A DNA stretch of 10,615 nucleotides, from assembly GCA_025351525.1 (NCBI GenBank), contig JANXVV010000223.1, positions 1 to 10,615 on the forward strand, given 5' to 3'. The DNA is from Humisphaera sp. (GTDB lineage: Bacteria; Planctomycetota; Phycisphaerae; Tepidisphaerales; Tepidisphaeraceae). Shown here piece after piece: positions 1 to 6,996 of the stretch (its first letter is position 1; each line of letters starts with the position of its first letter). The notes below the pieces were generated by a model. The model saw only the letters and a program-made list of their open reading frames with translations. It searched no databases and was not told the DNA's origin. The translations under genes and the position numbers were made by a program.

Positions 1-64
1 ATGGGCGTCTCGCCCATGCATTTTCCGGCTGAACAGCATGGGCGAGACGCCCATGCCACCAGTT
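1..64. repeat. Paired palindromic repeat, CGAGACG subtype
   Basis: Two inverted copies of a palindromic unit: the left arm at 1-18 is the exact reverse complement of 37-54, with an 18-nt loop. Each arm is itself a palindrome (CATGGGCG-AGA-CGCCCATG). The right arm continues as GCCACCAGTT to 64, and this tail recurs at 9450-9475. The left arm is cut by the window edge. It lies downstream of the helical-repeat gene. The type is common in planctomycete-like intergenic DNA; its function is unknown. Confidence 0.85.
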
Positions 65-83
65 ATTAAACGTCCAGATAAAT

Positions 84-107
84 CATGGGCTGGCAGCCCA
101 TGCTACG
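84..107. repeat. Single palindromic repeat unit, CTGGTAG subtype
   Basis: One 24-nt unit with palindromic core CATGGGCTGGCAGCCCATG followed by CTACG. It matches the arms of the paired repeats near 3147 and 3850. Its CTA (103-105) read on the minus strand is the TAG stop codon of the helical-repeat gene, so the repeat appears to have replaced or captured that gene's original end. Confidence 0.85.
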
Positions 108-3024
108 GTGTGGCCGCTTGCGTTGCAGGGACGCCCATCTCCGGTTTCCAGTCACCGAGAATTTGTTGGCGAAGTTGCTTGAAGTCCTTCGCGTAATTGG
201 GGCCGCCGGTCTGCTCGCCGTGCTGGATGATGAAGTTGCGCAGGATGCGCTTGGCATCATCGAGCAGCAGCGGGTCGCCTTTGGCGGTGGACAGTTGCAC
301 CTTCGCCTGCAACAGTCGCAGTGCAGCTTCCCAGAAGATGTCGTTCGGCTTCGATTCATCGCTGTCGTTGATGCGAATCATCGGGCCGCCAAAGCTGCCC
401 TTTGCGAACAGGTCGTTGAGCATCTCGTGCGATTTTTCCATGCTGTCGGTATCGCCGACGATGAATTGGGTGAGGGCGATCAACCGCTGGTAGATGGTTC
501 GCTCGCCGGTGGCGTCGGTTTCGGAAACGCCTTTCAGCAGCTCGTCGTAAGTCGAAAGAGCCTGCGTGAGATAGACTTTCTTTTTGGCGGCATCGGTTTC
601 CAATTCGGCGGCCTGGCGCTGGGCGGTGGCGTTGAAGCTGAGATATTGCCGGCGATTTTTCTCGGGCAGTTTCGGGTCTTTCTGAACCTGTAGCACGAGC
701 AACTGGGCGAGTTGGGCGCGCTGACCACTCAACTGAATCAAGGTGGCAGTGTCCGGTTTTTCCTTGGCCCGCTCGGCCAGGAAGCTTTCGTTGAGTTTGT
801 CCAGCAGGGAGGTGATGGTCGAGAGCGATTGCTCGGGGGTCTGCCGGGCCACCAGATCGTTGATCGCCGATAAGGCTTCGGCGCTGCGGTTCAGAGAGAT
901 CAGCGCGTTCACGCGAAGGAACAGGGCATTGCCGAGCAACGCGTTTTGCTGCTCGGGGGGTGAACCGGCCAAAAGTCCCTCGAAGCCGTTGAGCATCGAA
1001 ACCACGCGGGCAGGAGCCTTGTTGGCCCTGGCGACGTCGGCGGCGAGAAGCACCATGCGGATCTTCGTCAATCTCAGTTGCGTTTTGATCTGCGCATCGG
1101 CACCGGGCATCGCGCCGTCGATCAGCGGTGTGAGTTCATCCGCCAACTTCTGCACGTTCGCCGACAGCGCTGCCTTTTCGGCTTCCGGGGCTTTGGCGAG
1201 CAACTGCTGATCGCAGAACATCTGAAAATACTTCGCCAGCACCATCACGATCGGCACGTCGCTCTTCACCAGGGCGTACCCGCCCTTGGCCGCCTTGAAA
1301 TCCCCCATCTCCCGGCGTCGTTGTGCATACGACCAGGCCACCTGCTTGCGGCCCACCTTGAACAATGCCACATTCAGGGCACGATCATATAATTTGTTCA
1401 ACTCGTCACTGTTCGCGTCCGCTTTGCGCAGGCCGATCATCAGGCTCAATGCGTTGTCCAATGCATCCTCGGACCATATTTTATTGGCTCCGTACTTTTC
1501 AACGTAATCCAGATAGGCGGTGACGGCGTCGTTCTTATTTTGGAATTGCTCCTCCGGTTTCAGTTGCGGCGTGCTGCCGATGTGCTCCTCGAACACCCCG
1601 ACGCGGAACGCGGAGCTGTCCACCTGCTCGACCGTAATTCCCGGCTGCCCTTTTCGCGAGATGATCGACCGGGCGGCATCGGCGGCGATCTGAATGTTTT
1701 TCGCGTCGTCCTTTTCCGGGGTTTTCCGCTGCAACGCCTCGATGCCGCGCGTCACCAGCGCTTCGAGCAGCAGGGGATTCAGAATTTTCAGATCGGGATT
1801 GTCCGGCAGCTTGCCCATCACCTGCTCGAACACGATGCTGCGCAGATCGGGCCGTTTGTTCACCAGGTCCATCAACACGGTGACGGCGTCGGAATTGAGA
1901 CGGTCCTTTTCCTTGGGCCCCTTGGCGATCTCGGCTTTGCTTGAAAGAACGCGGTATTCCAGCATCGAAAACGCGGCACCCACGCCCTTTTTCGTCCCTT
2001 CGTCTTTACCGAGGTTGGTTTCCTGCCAGGTCTTGAGGGCGGGCAATCCCTTTTCGGCCAGGTCGGGCTCGCGATTCAGCACGTCGGCCACCAGCGTGAA
2101 ATAGCGGGCCTGATACTGCTCGCCTAGAAACTTGCCTGGGTTTTTCGGATCATCCGATTTGGCGTTGATGACCTTATCGAAGTACTCCTTCGCTTTTTTG
2201 TATCCGTCCGCGCCGAGCACCATGTACAGCTTGGCGATTTCCAATTCCACCGGCACGCGAACGTTGCTGCCTTCCTCGTCGAATTCAGCGAGCTTTTCGA
2301 TGGCCGACTTGCACACTTCATTTCGCCTGGCGATGGCGGCTTTGTCGTAGGACAGCGCCAGTCCGTAAGAGGACCGGGCGCGGTTGTAGACGGCCAGTTT
2401 CATCACCTGATCCGCCTCTTCCCACTGCGCCACGCGCGGGTCGTTGCCATTGGCGATTTTAGCCAGAATCCCGTCGGCTTTCGTCTTGGATTCGGCGACC
2501 GCGCGCTCGAGGATTTTGTCCACCGTCTCGGCGATGGGATTGAGGGCGGACTGGGTTTTGGGGTTGTCGCCCCAGTAGTCCAGAATGTTGACCAGCCGCA
2601 GCGTGCCGTTGCTGATGAGGGCGGCGGCGTAGCGAAGAAGACGCTGCGGGTCGGTGATACTGGGGAGCAGGCTGTTGATGCCGGAGACGATGTCGTCGAT
2701 TTCCTTCTTACGGTCAGCCGTGCTTTTCGTGGCGAAGTCACGGCTGTCGAGGTGCTGCAACGCGATCAGCACGACGATCTCTTTCCGCTTTTCCTCGGGG
2801 ACGTTATTTTTCTGGAAATAATAATCCAGCAGACTGGTCATGCCCCGATTGGCCAACTCGGCCATCAGCTTGCTTTCGTCGAGGGAGTCGAGCGGCAGTT
2901 TACCGGCGGCTGCTGCGGCGGCGGGGCGGGCGGGCTTGGGCTGGGCGGAGAGGACCGTAGTGGAAAGGGCGCTTGAAGCGGCGAGCGTTAAGGCGAGAAC
3001 GCGCTGAACGTGGGAGATTTTCAT
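103..3024 (-). CDS. Large secreted helical-repeat (TPR-like) protein
   Basis: This gene encodes 973 residues. The N-terminus is a clear Sec signal peptide: basic MKISHVQR, a hydrophobic Ala/Leu/Ser core, and probable cleavage after VLSA (about residue 27). An Ala/Pro linker follows. The rest is almost entirely amphipathic helix. TPR-like pairs are visible around residues 270-290 (AKEYFDKVIN) and 696-720 (LFLRVNALISLNRSAEALS), and the C-terminus is again helical before a short GVPATQAATP tail. I see no catalytic motif. The start is supported by AAAGG 7 nt upstream of ATG. It is last in the VWA-ExbB-ExbD-ExbD block, 296 nt behind the second ExbD gene, with a large inverted repeat between them, so it may be expressed partly independently. 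A periplasmic scaffold or partner of the ExbBD-driven machine is inferred from context. The stop codon lies in a palindromic repeat. Confidence 0.85.
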   Translation of the reverse strand: MKISHVQRVLALTLAASSALSTTVLSAQPKPARPAAAAAAGKLPLDSLDESKLMAELANRGMTSLLDYYFQKNNVPEEKRKEIVVLIALQHLDSRDFATKSTADRKKEIDDIVSGINSLLPSITDPQRLLRYAAALISNGTLRLVNILDYWGDNPKTQSALNPIAETVDKILERAVAESKTKADGILAKIANGNDPRVAQWEEADQVMKLAVYNRARSSYGLALSYDKAAIARRNEVCKSAIEKLAEFDEEGSNVRVPVELEIAKLYMVLGADGYKKAKEYFDKVINAKSDDPKNPGKFLGEQYQARYFTLVADVLNREPDLAEKGLPALKTWQETNLGKDEGTKKGVGAAFSMLEYRVLSSKAEIAKGPKEKDRLNSDAVTVLMDLVNKRPDLRSIVFEQVMGKLPDNPDLKILNPLLLEALVTRGIEALQRKTPEKDDAKNIQIAADAARSIISRKGQPGITVEQVDSSAFRVGVFEEHIGSTPQLKPEEQFQNKNDAVTAYLDYVEKYGANKIWSEDALDNALSLMIGLRKADANSDELNKLYDRALNVALFKVGRKQVAWSYAQRRREMGDFKAAKGGYALVKSDVPIVMVLAKYFQMFCDQQLLAKAPEAEKAALSANVQKLADELTPLIDGAMPGADAQIKTQLRLTKIRMVLLAADVARANKAPARVVSMLNGFEGLLAGSPPEQQNALLGNALFLRVNALISLNRSAEALSAINDLVARQTPEQSLSTITSLLDKLNESFLAERAKEKPDTATLIQLSGQRAQLAQLLVLQVQKDPKLPEKNRRQYLSFNATAQRQAAELETDAAKKKVYLTQALSTYDELLKGVSETDATGERTIYQRLIALTQFIVGDTDSMEKSHEMLNDLFAKGSFGGPMIRINDSDESKPNDIFWEAALRLLQAKVQLSTAKGDPLLLDDAKRILRNFIIQHGEQTGGPNYAKDFKQLRQQILGDWKPEMGVPATQAATP

Positions 3025-3081
3025 GGGGGAACCTTTGGAAGTTTGTTCGTTTAGAATGACGGTTGAGCGGCTCGGGTCTTA

Positions 3082-3212
3082 GAGCATGTTTAAAAACGCA
3101 GTGGAGGCTGTCGTAGCATGGGCTACCAGCCCATGTTTTTGTATTTGAAAAAGAAAATCATGGGCTGGTAGCCCATGCTACGGCAAACCCAGCCGTGTTT
3201 TTAAACATGCTC
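3082..3212. repeat. Nested concentric inverted repeat, MITE-like
   Basis: Two inverted-repeat pairs share one centre (3147). Outer arms are 3082-3097 (GAGCATGTTTAAAAAC) and 3197-3212, perfect over 16 bp. Inner arms are 3112-3135 and 3159-3182, perfect over 24 bp, of the CATGGGCTGGTAGCCCATG family. The 14-nt spacers between outer and inner arms are equal in length but only weakly complementary. It fills most of the gap between the second ExbD gene and the helical-repeat gene. Terminal inverted repeats suggest a small non-autonomous element, but no target-site duplication is evident. It could also attenuate or process the transcript. Confidence 0.8.
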
Positions 3213-3236
3213 CAGGGAAAGTGTTCAATGCAAAAT

Positions 3237-3271
3237 GCGGAATGTCGAATCGGATCGGTTCGACATTCCGC
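3237..3271. repeat. Perfect 13-bp stem-loop
   Basis: GCGGAATGTCGAA (3237-3249) pairs exactly with TTCGACATTCCGC (3259-3271) around a 9-nt loop. It lies about 50 nt beyond the stop codon of the second ExbD gene in the minus-strand direction. No convincing T-run follows, so a classical Rho-independent terminator is not supported. An mRNA-processing or 3'-end-stabilising structure, or another dispersed repeat, is possible. Confidence 0.6.
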
Positions 3272-3320
3272 GAAAATTCCAAAGATCCCACGGAGCAAGC
3301 TCCATGGGCTTTTCGATTTA

Positions 3321-3794
3321 TCAATGCGCCGTCGAAAACGCGATCTTCGTAAATCCCGCTTCATTGGCGGCGACGTAGACCGCCATCAGCGATTTCCATT
3401 TCACCACGTTGTTGGGGTTGATGATCACCTGAAGCTTGTCGGTGCCGGTACCGGCGGCTTTGAAGGTGTTAAACTTGGTGGTCAGCGCGTCTTTGAGAAT
3501 GTCCGGGCTGCTGGTGACGACATCGCCGAAACGGGCTTTCCAGCGATTGGGGTTGGCGGGGTCGTGATCGACGCGGATGTCGACCTGAATGTCCTCGAAC
3601 GCCGGTTTTTTGACGTTCCTATCAGCCGGTCCGCCGGTTGTCTTTAGCGGCAGATTGCTGGCCAGATAATGCTCCATGCCGCCGAAGCTGCCGCAGAGCA
3701 TGAGGAAGATGAGGATGACCATCACGACATCGACCAGCGGCGTCATATTCGGGCCGGAATCGTAGTGAACTTTTTTAGCGCCGGAAATTTTCAT
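3321..3794 (-). CDS. ExbD/TolR-family biopolymer transport protein (second copy)
   Basis: The 157-residue product has standard ExbD/TolR architecture: a short cytoplasmic N-terminus, one membrane helix (about residues 18-38, NMTPLVDVVMVILIFLML) and a periplasmic domain ending in the typical helix-strand KSLMAVYVAANEAGFTKIAF. Asp22 in TPLVDV corresponds to the essential membrane Asp of E. coli ExbD (Asp25), which takes part in proton translocation with ExbB. The start is supported by GGAG 8 nt upstream of ATG. It follows the first ExbD gene after 105 nt filled by a palindromic repeat. The periplasmic part diverges strongly from the first copy, with an extra loop around residues 45-75, so the two are probably non-redundant and may form a heteromer. 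Confidence 0.92.
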   Translation of the reverse strand: MKISGAKKVHYDSGPNMTPLVDVVMVILIFLMLCGSFGGMEHYLASNLPLKTTGGPADRNVKKPAFEDIQVDIRVDHDPANPNRWKARFGDVVTSSPDILKDALTTKFNTFKAAGTGTDKLQVIINPNNVVKWKSLMAVYVAANEAGFTKIAFSTAH

Positions 3795-3816
3795 TTTGGA
3801 TACTCCGAAAAAGTTC

Positions 3817-3882
3817 TTCGTAGCATGGGCTACCAGCCCATGTTTGAAATTAAAGACATGGGCTGATAGCCCATGCTACGAA
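3817..3882. repeat. Paired palindromic repeat between the two ExbD genes
   Basis: Arms 3817-3842 and 3857-3882 are inverted copies over 26 bp with one mismatch, around a 14-nt AT-rich loop. Each arm contains the core CATGGGCTGGTAGCCCATG or its GATAG variant, so each arm can also fold on itself. The repeat takes up most of the 105-nt gap between the ExbD genes. The family is the same as at 84-107 and 3112-3182. Confidence 0.85.
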
Positions 3883-3899
3883 AATCATTCAATAATTGC

Positions 3900-4430
3900 C
3901 TATGGTGCCGCAGCTTCCACCGCCGGGGGCTCCACGCCTTTCCGGGTGGCGAACAACATGCTCGATGCGCCGGCGTTCGCGCACTCCACCAGCACCTTCT
4001 GCACCTGCGTGAACGGCAGATCCCAGTCGGCCCGGATGATCACCTTGAACTGATCCTTATACCGGGCCTTCATCTGCTGCAACGTTTCGCGCAGGGGAAA
4101 CTTGATGACCCCGTTGATGGGCACCGAGATAGGCAGATCTTTGTCGACGGAATCGACCAGTGCGGAAACCAGAATGTCCGTCGCGGGAACGTCTTTGACG
4201 GTCGTGCCCAGGGGCAGCACGTTCAGCGTGATGGTATTGCCGAGGTCGTCGATGGTTTTGCCAAGGTAGGTAAACGGCAGATCCATTGGCTTGTCGCCCT
4301 TGGTTACGCCGATCTTAGCCACGAGCATAAAAAAGATGATCAGGCACATGATCACGTCGATCAGGGGAGTGACGTTGACCTCACTCCCATGAGCGTGCGG
4401 CATGCCTTTTTTCTTGCGGGAGGTGGACAT
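3900..4430 (-). CDS. ExbD/TolR-family biopolymer transport protein (first copy)
   Basis: This encodes 176 residues. A basic cytoplasmic N-terminus (STSRKKKG) precedes one membrane helix at about residues 20-41 (VTPLIDVIMCLIIFFMLVAK). Asp25 falls at the proton-pathway Asp of E. coli ExbD. The periplasmic domain ends in the family pattern FKVIIRADWDLPFTQVQKVL followed by ANAG. A Pro/Ala tail closes the protein. The start is supported by AAAGG about 6 nt upstream of ATG. The gene follows the ExbB homologue after a 127-nt gap filled by tandem and inverted repeats. Together with ExbB it should form an inner-membrane channel that uses the proton-motive force. The partner is not a standard TonB; the VWA protein upstream is the best candidate. 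Confidence 0.93.
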   Translation of the reverse strand: MSTSRKKKGMPHAHGSEVNVTPLIDVIMCLIIFFMLVAKIGVTKGDKPMDLPFTYLGKTIDDLGNTITLNVLPLGTTVKDVPATDILVSALVDSVDKDLPISVPINGVIKFPLRETLQQMKARYKDQFKVIIRADWDLPFTQVQKVLVECANAGASSMLFATRKGVEPPAVEAAAP

Positions 4431-4446
4431 GGTGGGCCTTTGTTTT

Positions 4447-4556
4447 GAAGAAGTTGTTAGTGAGGAAGTTGTTAGTGAGGAAGTTGTTAGTTGCCAGTAA
4501 ATGCGCGGATTTGCATTTCACTATCCACTAACCACTTCCTCACTAACAACTTCTTC
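4447..4556. repeat. 15-nt tandem repeat with 31-bp inverted arms
   Basis: GAAGTTGTTAG recurs at 4450, 4465 and 4480 (period 15, linker TGAG). The first two units, 4447-4477, are the reverse complement of 4526-4556 over 31 bp with one mismatch, leaving a 48-nt loop. A small AAATGC/GCATTT stem can form inside the loop. It fills the gap between the ExbB stop codon and the first ExbD start, and would fold into a long hairpin in the shared transcript. Confidence 0.85.
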
Positions 4557-4557
4557 T

Positions 4558-5424
4558 TCACATTGTCGGCGGCATCGCAGGGACCGGGGCTTTGCGCATG
4601 CCGGGGATCGCCGGTTGCGGGGTGGCGCCGGAACGGGGGGCCGCGGCGGCGGCACCGGCGGCGGCGGGTTTGGCTTCGGCGGGCTTGATCATCAGCAGCA
4701 GCTCCTCGGCCACCAGCGACGCGCGGATCGTCAGGCGATCCACGATCGTGCGCAGAATGCCAAACGCCGACAGACAAGGAACCGCCAGCATCAGACCAAG
4801 GAACGTGTGGGCCAACGCTTTGGAAATACCACCGGCCAGATCACCGGGGCTTGCGGCACCGGCGGCATCGTTCATGGCGGTGAAGGCTTCGATCATGCCC
4901 AGCACCGTGCCGAGAAGACCCAGCAGAGGCCCGAGGTTGCCGAGGATGTTCAGGTATTCGATCCGGCGAAACTGCTCGGCGGTCTGCTCGCCGATGGCGG
5001 TCTCCATCGCCTCTTTCATGCTGCTGAAACTGGGGGCGCGCTTCAATGCGGGATTCAAGGCACGGCTGATGAAGGTGGGATCGGTTTCCGTGTACTCGAT
5101 CAACTCCTTGAACTGCCGTTGATTGATCAGTTCCCGAATATGATTGACGCTGGCGTCGGGCATCAGCACCGATGCGCGGTTCTTGATGAACCCCTGAATG
5201 ATCAGGGTCACCCCGATCACCGAACACAGGATGATCGTGAAGAACACGAAATCCCTGTTGCCCATGATGACCTGGAACAAACCCGTCTTCTGTTTGGGTG
5301 CGGCGGCTCCCGGCGCACCTTGGGCAAAGCTGCTCATGGCGACGCAGAACGCGCCGGCCATCATGAGCAACAGGAGTGCGATCCGAAACTTTGAAGAGGC
5401 GTAGCGAGACAGAAAATGACGCAT
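4558..5424 (-). CDS. ExbB/TolQ/MotA-family proton channel
   Basis: From ATG 5424 the product is 288 residues. This start is preferred over one 41 codons upstream because GGAGAAAG lies 9 nt before it and the upstream extension is low-complexity Pro/Arg. The N-terminus looks like a signal peptide (ALLLLMMAGAFCVAMSSFA). Three membrane helices follow: around FVFFTIILCSVIGVTLIIQG, LGNLGPLLGLLGTVLGMIEA and AHTFLGLMLAVPCLSAFG. The second matches the hallmark GPLLGLLGTVxGMIxAF of the MotA/TolQ/ExbB family. Between helices 1 and 2 lies the usual cytoplasmic domain. An Ala/Pro/Met tail of about 45 residues ends the protein. The product should form the multimeric channel that works with the ExbD proteins encoded downstream. 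Its stop codon abuts a repeat. It lies 301 nt downstream of the VWA gene. Confidence 0.94.
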   Translation of the reverse strand: MRHFLSRYASSKFRIALLLLMMAGAFCVAMSSFAQGAPGAAAPKQKTGLFQVIMGNRDFVFFTIILCSVIGVTLIIQGFIKNRASVLMPDASVNHIRELINQRQFKELIEYTETDPTFISRALNPALKRAPSFSSMKEAMETAIGEQTAEQFRRIEYLNILGNLGPLLGLLGTVLGMIEAFTAMNDAAGAASPGDLAGGISKALAHTFLGLMLAVPCLSAFGILRTIVDRLTIRASLVAEELLLMIKPAEAKPAAAGAAAAAPRSGATPQPAIPGMRKAPVPAMPPTM

Positions 5425-5725
5425 GGGGCAAATCTTTCTCCGCGGCGATTCACGCGGCGGGAGAGGAGGGTAACCCGTCAACGGGCCAGGGACTGGAGCC
5501 GATCTCTCTGTCTCCTGCCTGCTCGAGGGGGTTGGAAAGAGGCCCATCCGATTGACGTTGCGGTGACCGGAACATTGTCGCTGTCACCACCGCAGCCGCG
5601 CGTCGGGGGGTTGCTCATCCAGGGATTTTCATATTGGGAAAGCCGGGTCTTTCGACCCGGCTGCGAACTTCAACGTTATTTTCGTCCATGCGTTGGTGGG
5701 ACTGCATTTGCCCATTTTACCGGAA
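5425..5725. other. 301-nt gap between VWA and ExbB genes
   Basis: No gene is supported here. The stretch is GC-rich and structured: the GAAA-loop hairpin at 5641-5662, a possible GGTGAC/GTCACC pairing around 5560-5590, and short CCCG/CGGG and CCGC/GCGG pairings near 5430-5490. An open extension of the ExbB frame covers part of it (to 5547), but its Pro/Arg-rich composition looks non-coding. I see no convincing minus-strand -35/-10 pair, so ExbB is probably read from the promoter upstream of the VWA gene. Confidence 0.5.
5641..5662 (-). other. GNRA-tetraloop stem-loop
   Basis: In minus-strand RNA this reads AGCCGGGTC-GAAA-GACCCGGCT: a perfect 9-bp GC-rich stem capped by a GAAA (GNRA) tetraloop, an exceptionally stable RNA fold. 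Only a short TTT follows, so it is at best a weak terminator. It lies about 65 nt beyond the VWA stop codon and could reduce read-through or stabilise the 3' end of the VWA message. Confidence 0.6.
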
Positions 5726-6937
5726 CTACTGACCCATCAATTCCTTCTCGTTGACGAATTTATAAACCCCGCCGCTCTGGGCGGCCAGATCCTTCAGAAA
5801 TTTTTCATTCTCCGGATCTTTTCCTTCGAACGCGATGATGTTCAATTTGATCTTCGCCTTCGCGTTCTGCTTGTTCACCAGTTCCAGAATCTTCGGCTTG
5901 TCGGGAAAGTCGGAGGGATCGATCAACAGAAAAATCATGTCCGGTTGCATCGCAAACGCTTTTTCAAGCGCGGGCAACGGCTCGGTGCCGCCCCGCGCGG
6001 CGAACGTGTCCACATACTCATCCGCCTTGCGCTTATTTTCCGGCGTGGTGAACAACAAGGCCGGGGCGAGCGGCGGGGGATTCTTATCGTTGATGAAAAT
6101 GATGTTGAAACTCTGCGGCGGTCGAAGCCCCGAGACGGCGGCACGCAGTTGCACTTTCAGGGAGTCGAACGATGTGGACATGGACCCGGTCGCATCGAGC
6201 ACATAGACAATCTTTTTCGCATAGCCCGACACGCCGACAAACGTCGATTTCGGCCCGTTACCGCCACCGCCTCCGGGCACGCCAAACGGAGCCAATGGCC
6301 CACCATCGCCACCGCCGGAACCGGTGCCATCACCTCGACCGGAACCGGCCCCTTTACCGCTGCCCATCCCGGCACCGTTGATCGCCACGCCGATCACGCT
6401 GTCGCCGGAATCGCCGGATCCACCGCCGGACAGTGCGGTTGCCAGATCCTTGCCGGGTTTGTCGTTGATGCCCTGGGAATCCTTCGGCACGTCAAGAAAT
6501 TTATCCTGCGCCGCGTCGCGGTTGGGATCCCCGCCCAAACCCGGATGGGGGATGCCGCCTTCCGGGCCTTGATCCACGGTGGATTCGGCGATGTTGACCT
6601 GATCCTTCACGATCAACTTCACCGCCTGAATGACCTTGAAACTGGTGACCGCAATGACGATGATCGCCAGATGCAGCACCAGTGAAGTCAGCAACGGCAT
6701 GACGTTCTGCACGAATGGGTGCTGCCAGAATGAGAGGGTGACGGCGGCATCGCCCGGCGCCTCATCCACCGTCGGCCCTTCGCCACCCGGCCCGCTATTG
6801 GTCGGCAGCGCGGCGGGCAGCGTTTTCGATGCGTTCATGCCGGCAGGTTGCGGAATCGGAGTGGGTGAGCCCTGCGGTTGCGGCATGGGCGGCATCGGTC
6901 GAATCGGCGGGAGAGCGGCGGGATCGGTCGGTTCCAT
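5726..6937 (-). CDS. VWA-domain protein with a TonB/TolA-like membrane anchor
   Basis: From ATG 6937 the product is 403 residues. GGAG 6 nt upstream favours this start; ATG 6949, ATG 6940 or GTG 6976 would add 4, 1 or 13 residues. Residues 1-50 are proline-rich. One membrane helix lies at about 82-100 (LTSLVLHLAIIVIAVTSF) and contains Ser85-x3-His89, the spacing conserved in TonB and TolA. A Gly/Ser-rich linker (about 170-230) leads to a C-terminal VWA domain (about 243-403). Its metal site shows Asp248-Ala-Thr250-Gly-Ser252 (a DxTxS form of DxSxS), Thr318 in GGTEPLP, and Asp340 in LLIDPSD, so it is probably able to bind a divalent ion. It is first in the block with ExbB, two ExbDs and the helical-repeat protein. 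I infer it is the ExbBD-driven partner, carrying an extracytoplasmic VWA head. The VWA call is firm; the energised role is inference. Confidence 0.9.
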   Translation of the reverse strand: MEPTDPAALPPIRPMPPMPQPQGSPTPIPQPAGMNASKTLPAALPTNSGPGGEGPTVDEAPGDAAVTLSFWQHPFVQNVMPLLTSLVLHLAIIVIAVTSFKVIQAVKLIVKDQVNIAESTVDQGPEGGIPHPGLGGDPNRDAAQDKFLDVPKDSQGINDKPGKDLATALSGGGSGDSGDSVIGVAINGAGMGSGKGAGSGRGDGTGSGGGDGGPLAPFGVPGGGGGNGPKSTFVGVSGYAKKIVYVLDATGSMSTSFDSLKVQLRAAVSGLRPPQSFNIIFINDKNPPPLAPALLFTTPENKRKADEYVDTFAARGGTEPLPALEKAFAMQPDMIFLLIDPSDFPDKPKILELVNKQNAKAKIKLNIIAFEGKDPENEKFLKDLAAQSGGVYKFVNEKELMGQ

Positions 6938-6996
6938 CATTGGCTCCATCAACAAAACGCACCGCGAACGAAGCACTCCCGCCTAATAAGACGGTT

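Noticed and set aside
3158..3364. Small frames reading through the palindromic repeats (peptides such as AVAWATSP or MGYQPM)
   Set aside because: These peptides are direct translations of the repeat units and recur wherever the repeat occurs.
4501..5394. 297-residue plus-strand open frame opposite ExbB
   Set aside because: Its His/Gln/Arg/Gly-rich product is the antisense of a clear ExbB gene and has no domain pattern.
5425..5547. 41-residue N-terminal extension of ExbB
   Set aside because: Pro/Arg-rich with no signal for initiation, whereas ATG 5424 has GGAGAAAG 9 nt upstream and is followed directly by a signal-peptide-like segment.
5693..6685. 330-residue plus-strand open frame opposite the VWA gene
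   Set aside because: Antisense shadow of the VWA gene; low-complexity, no recognisable motif, no ribosome binding site.
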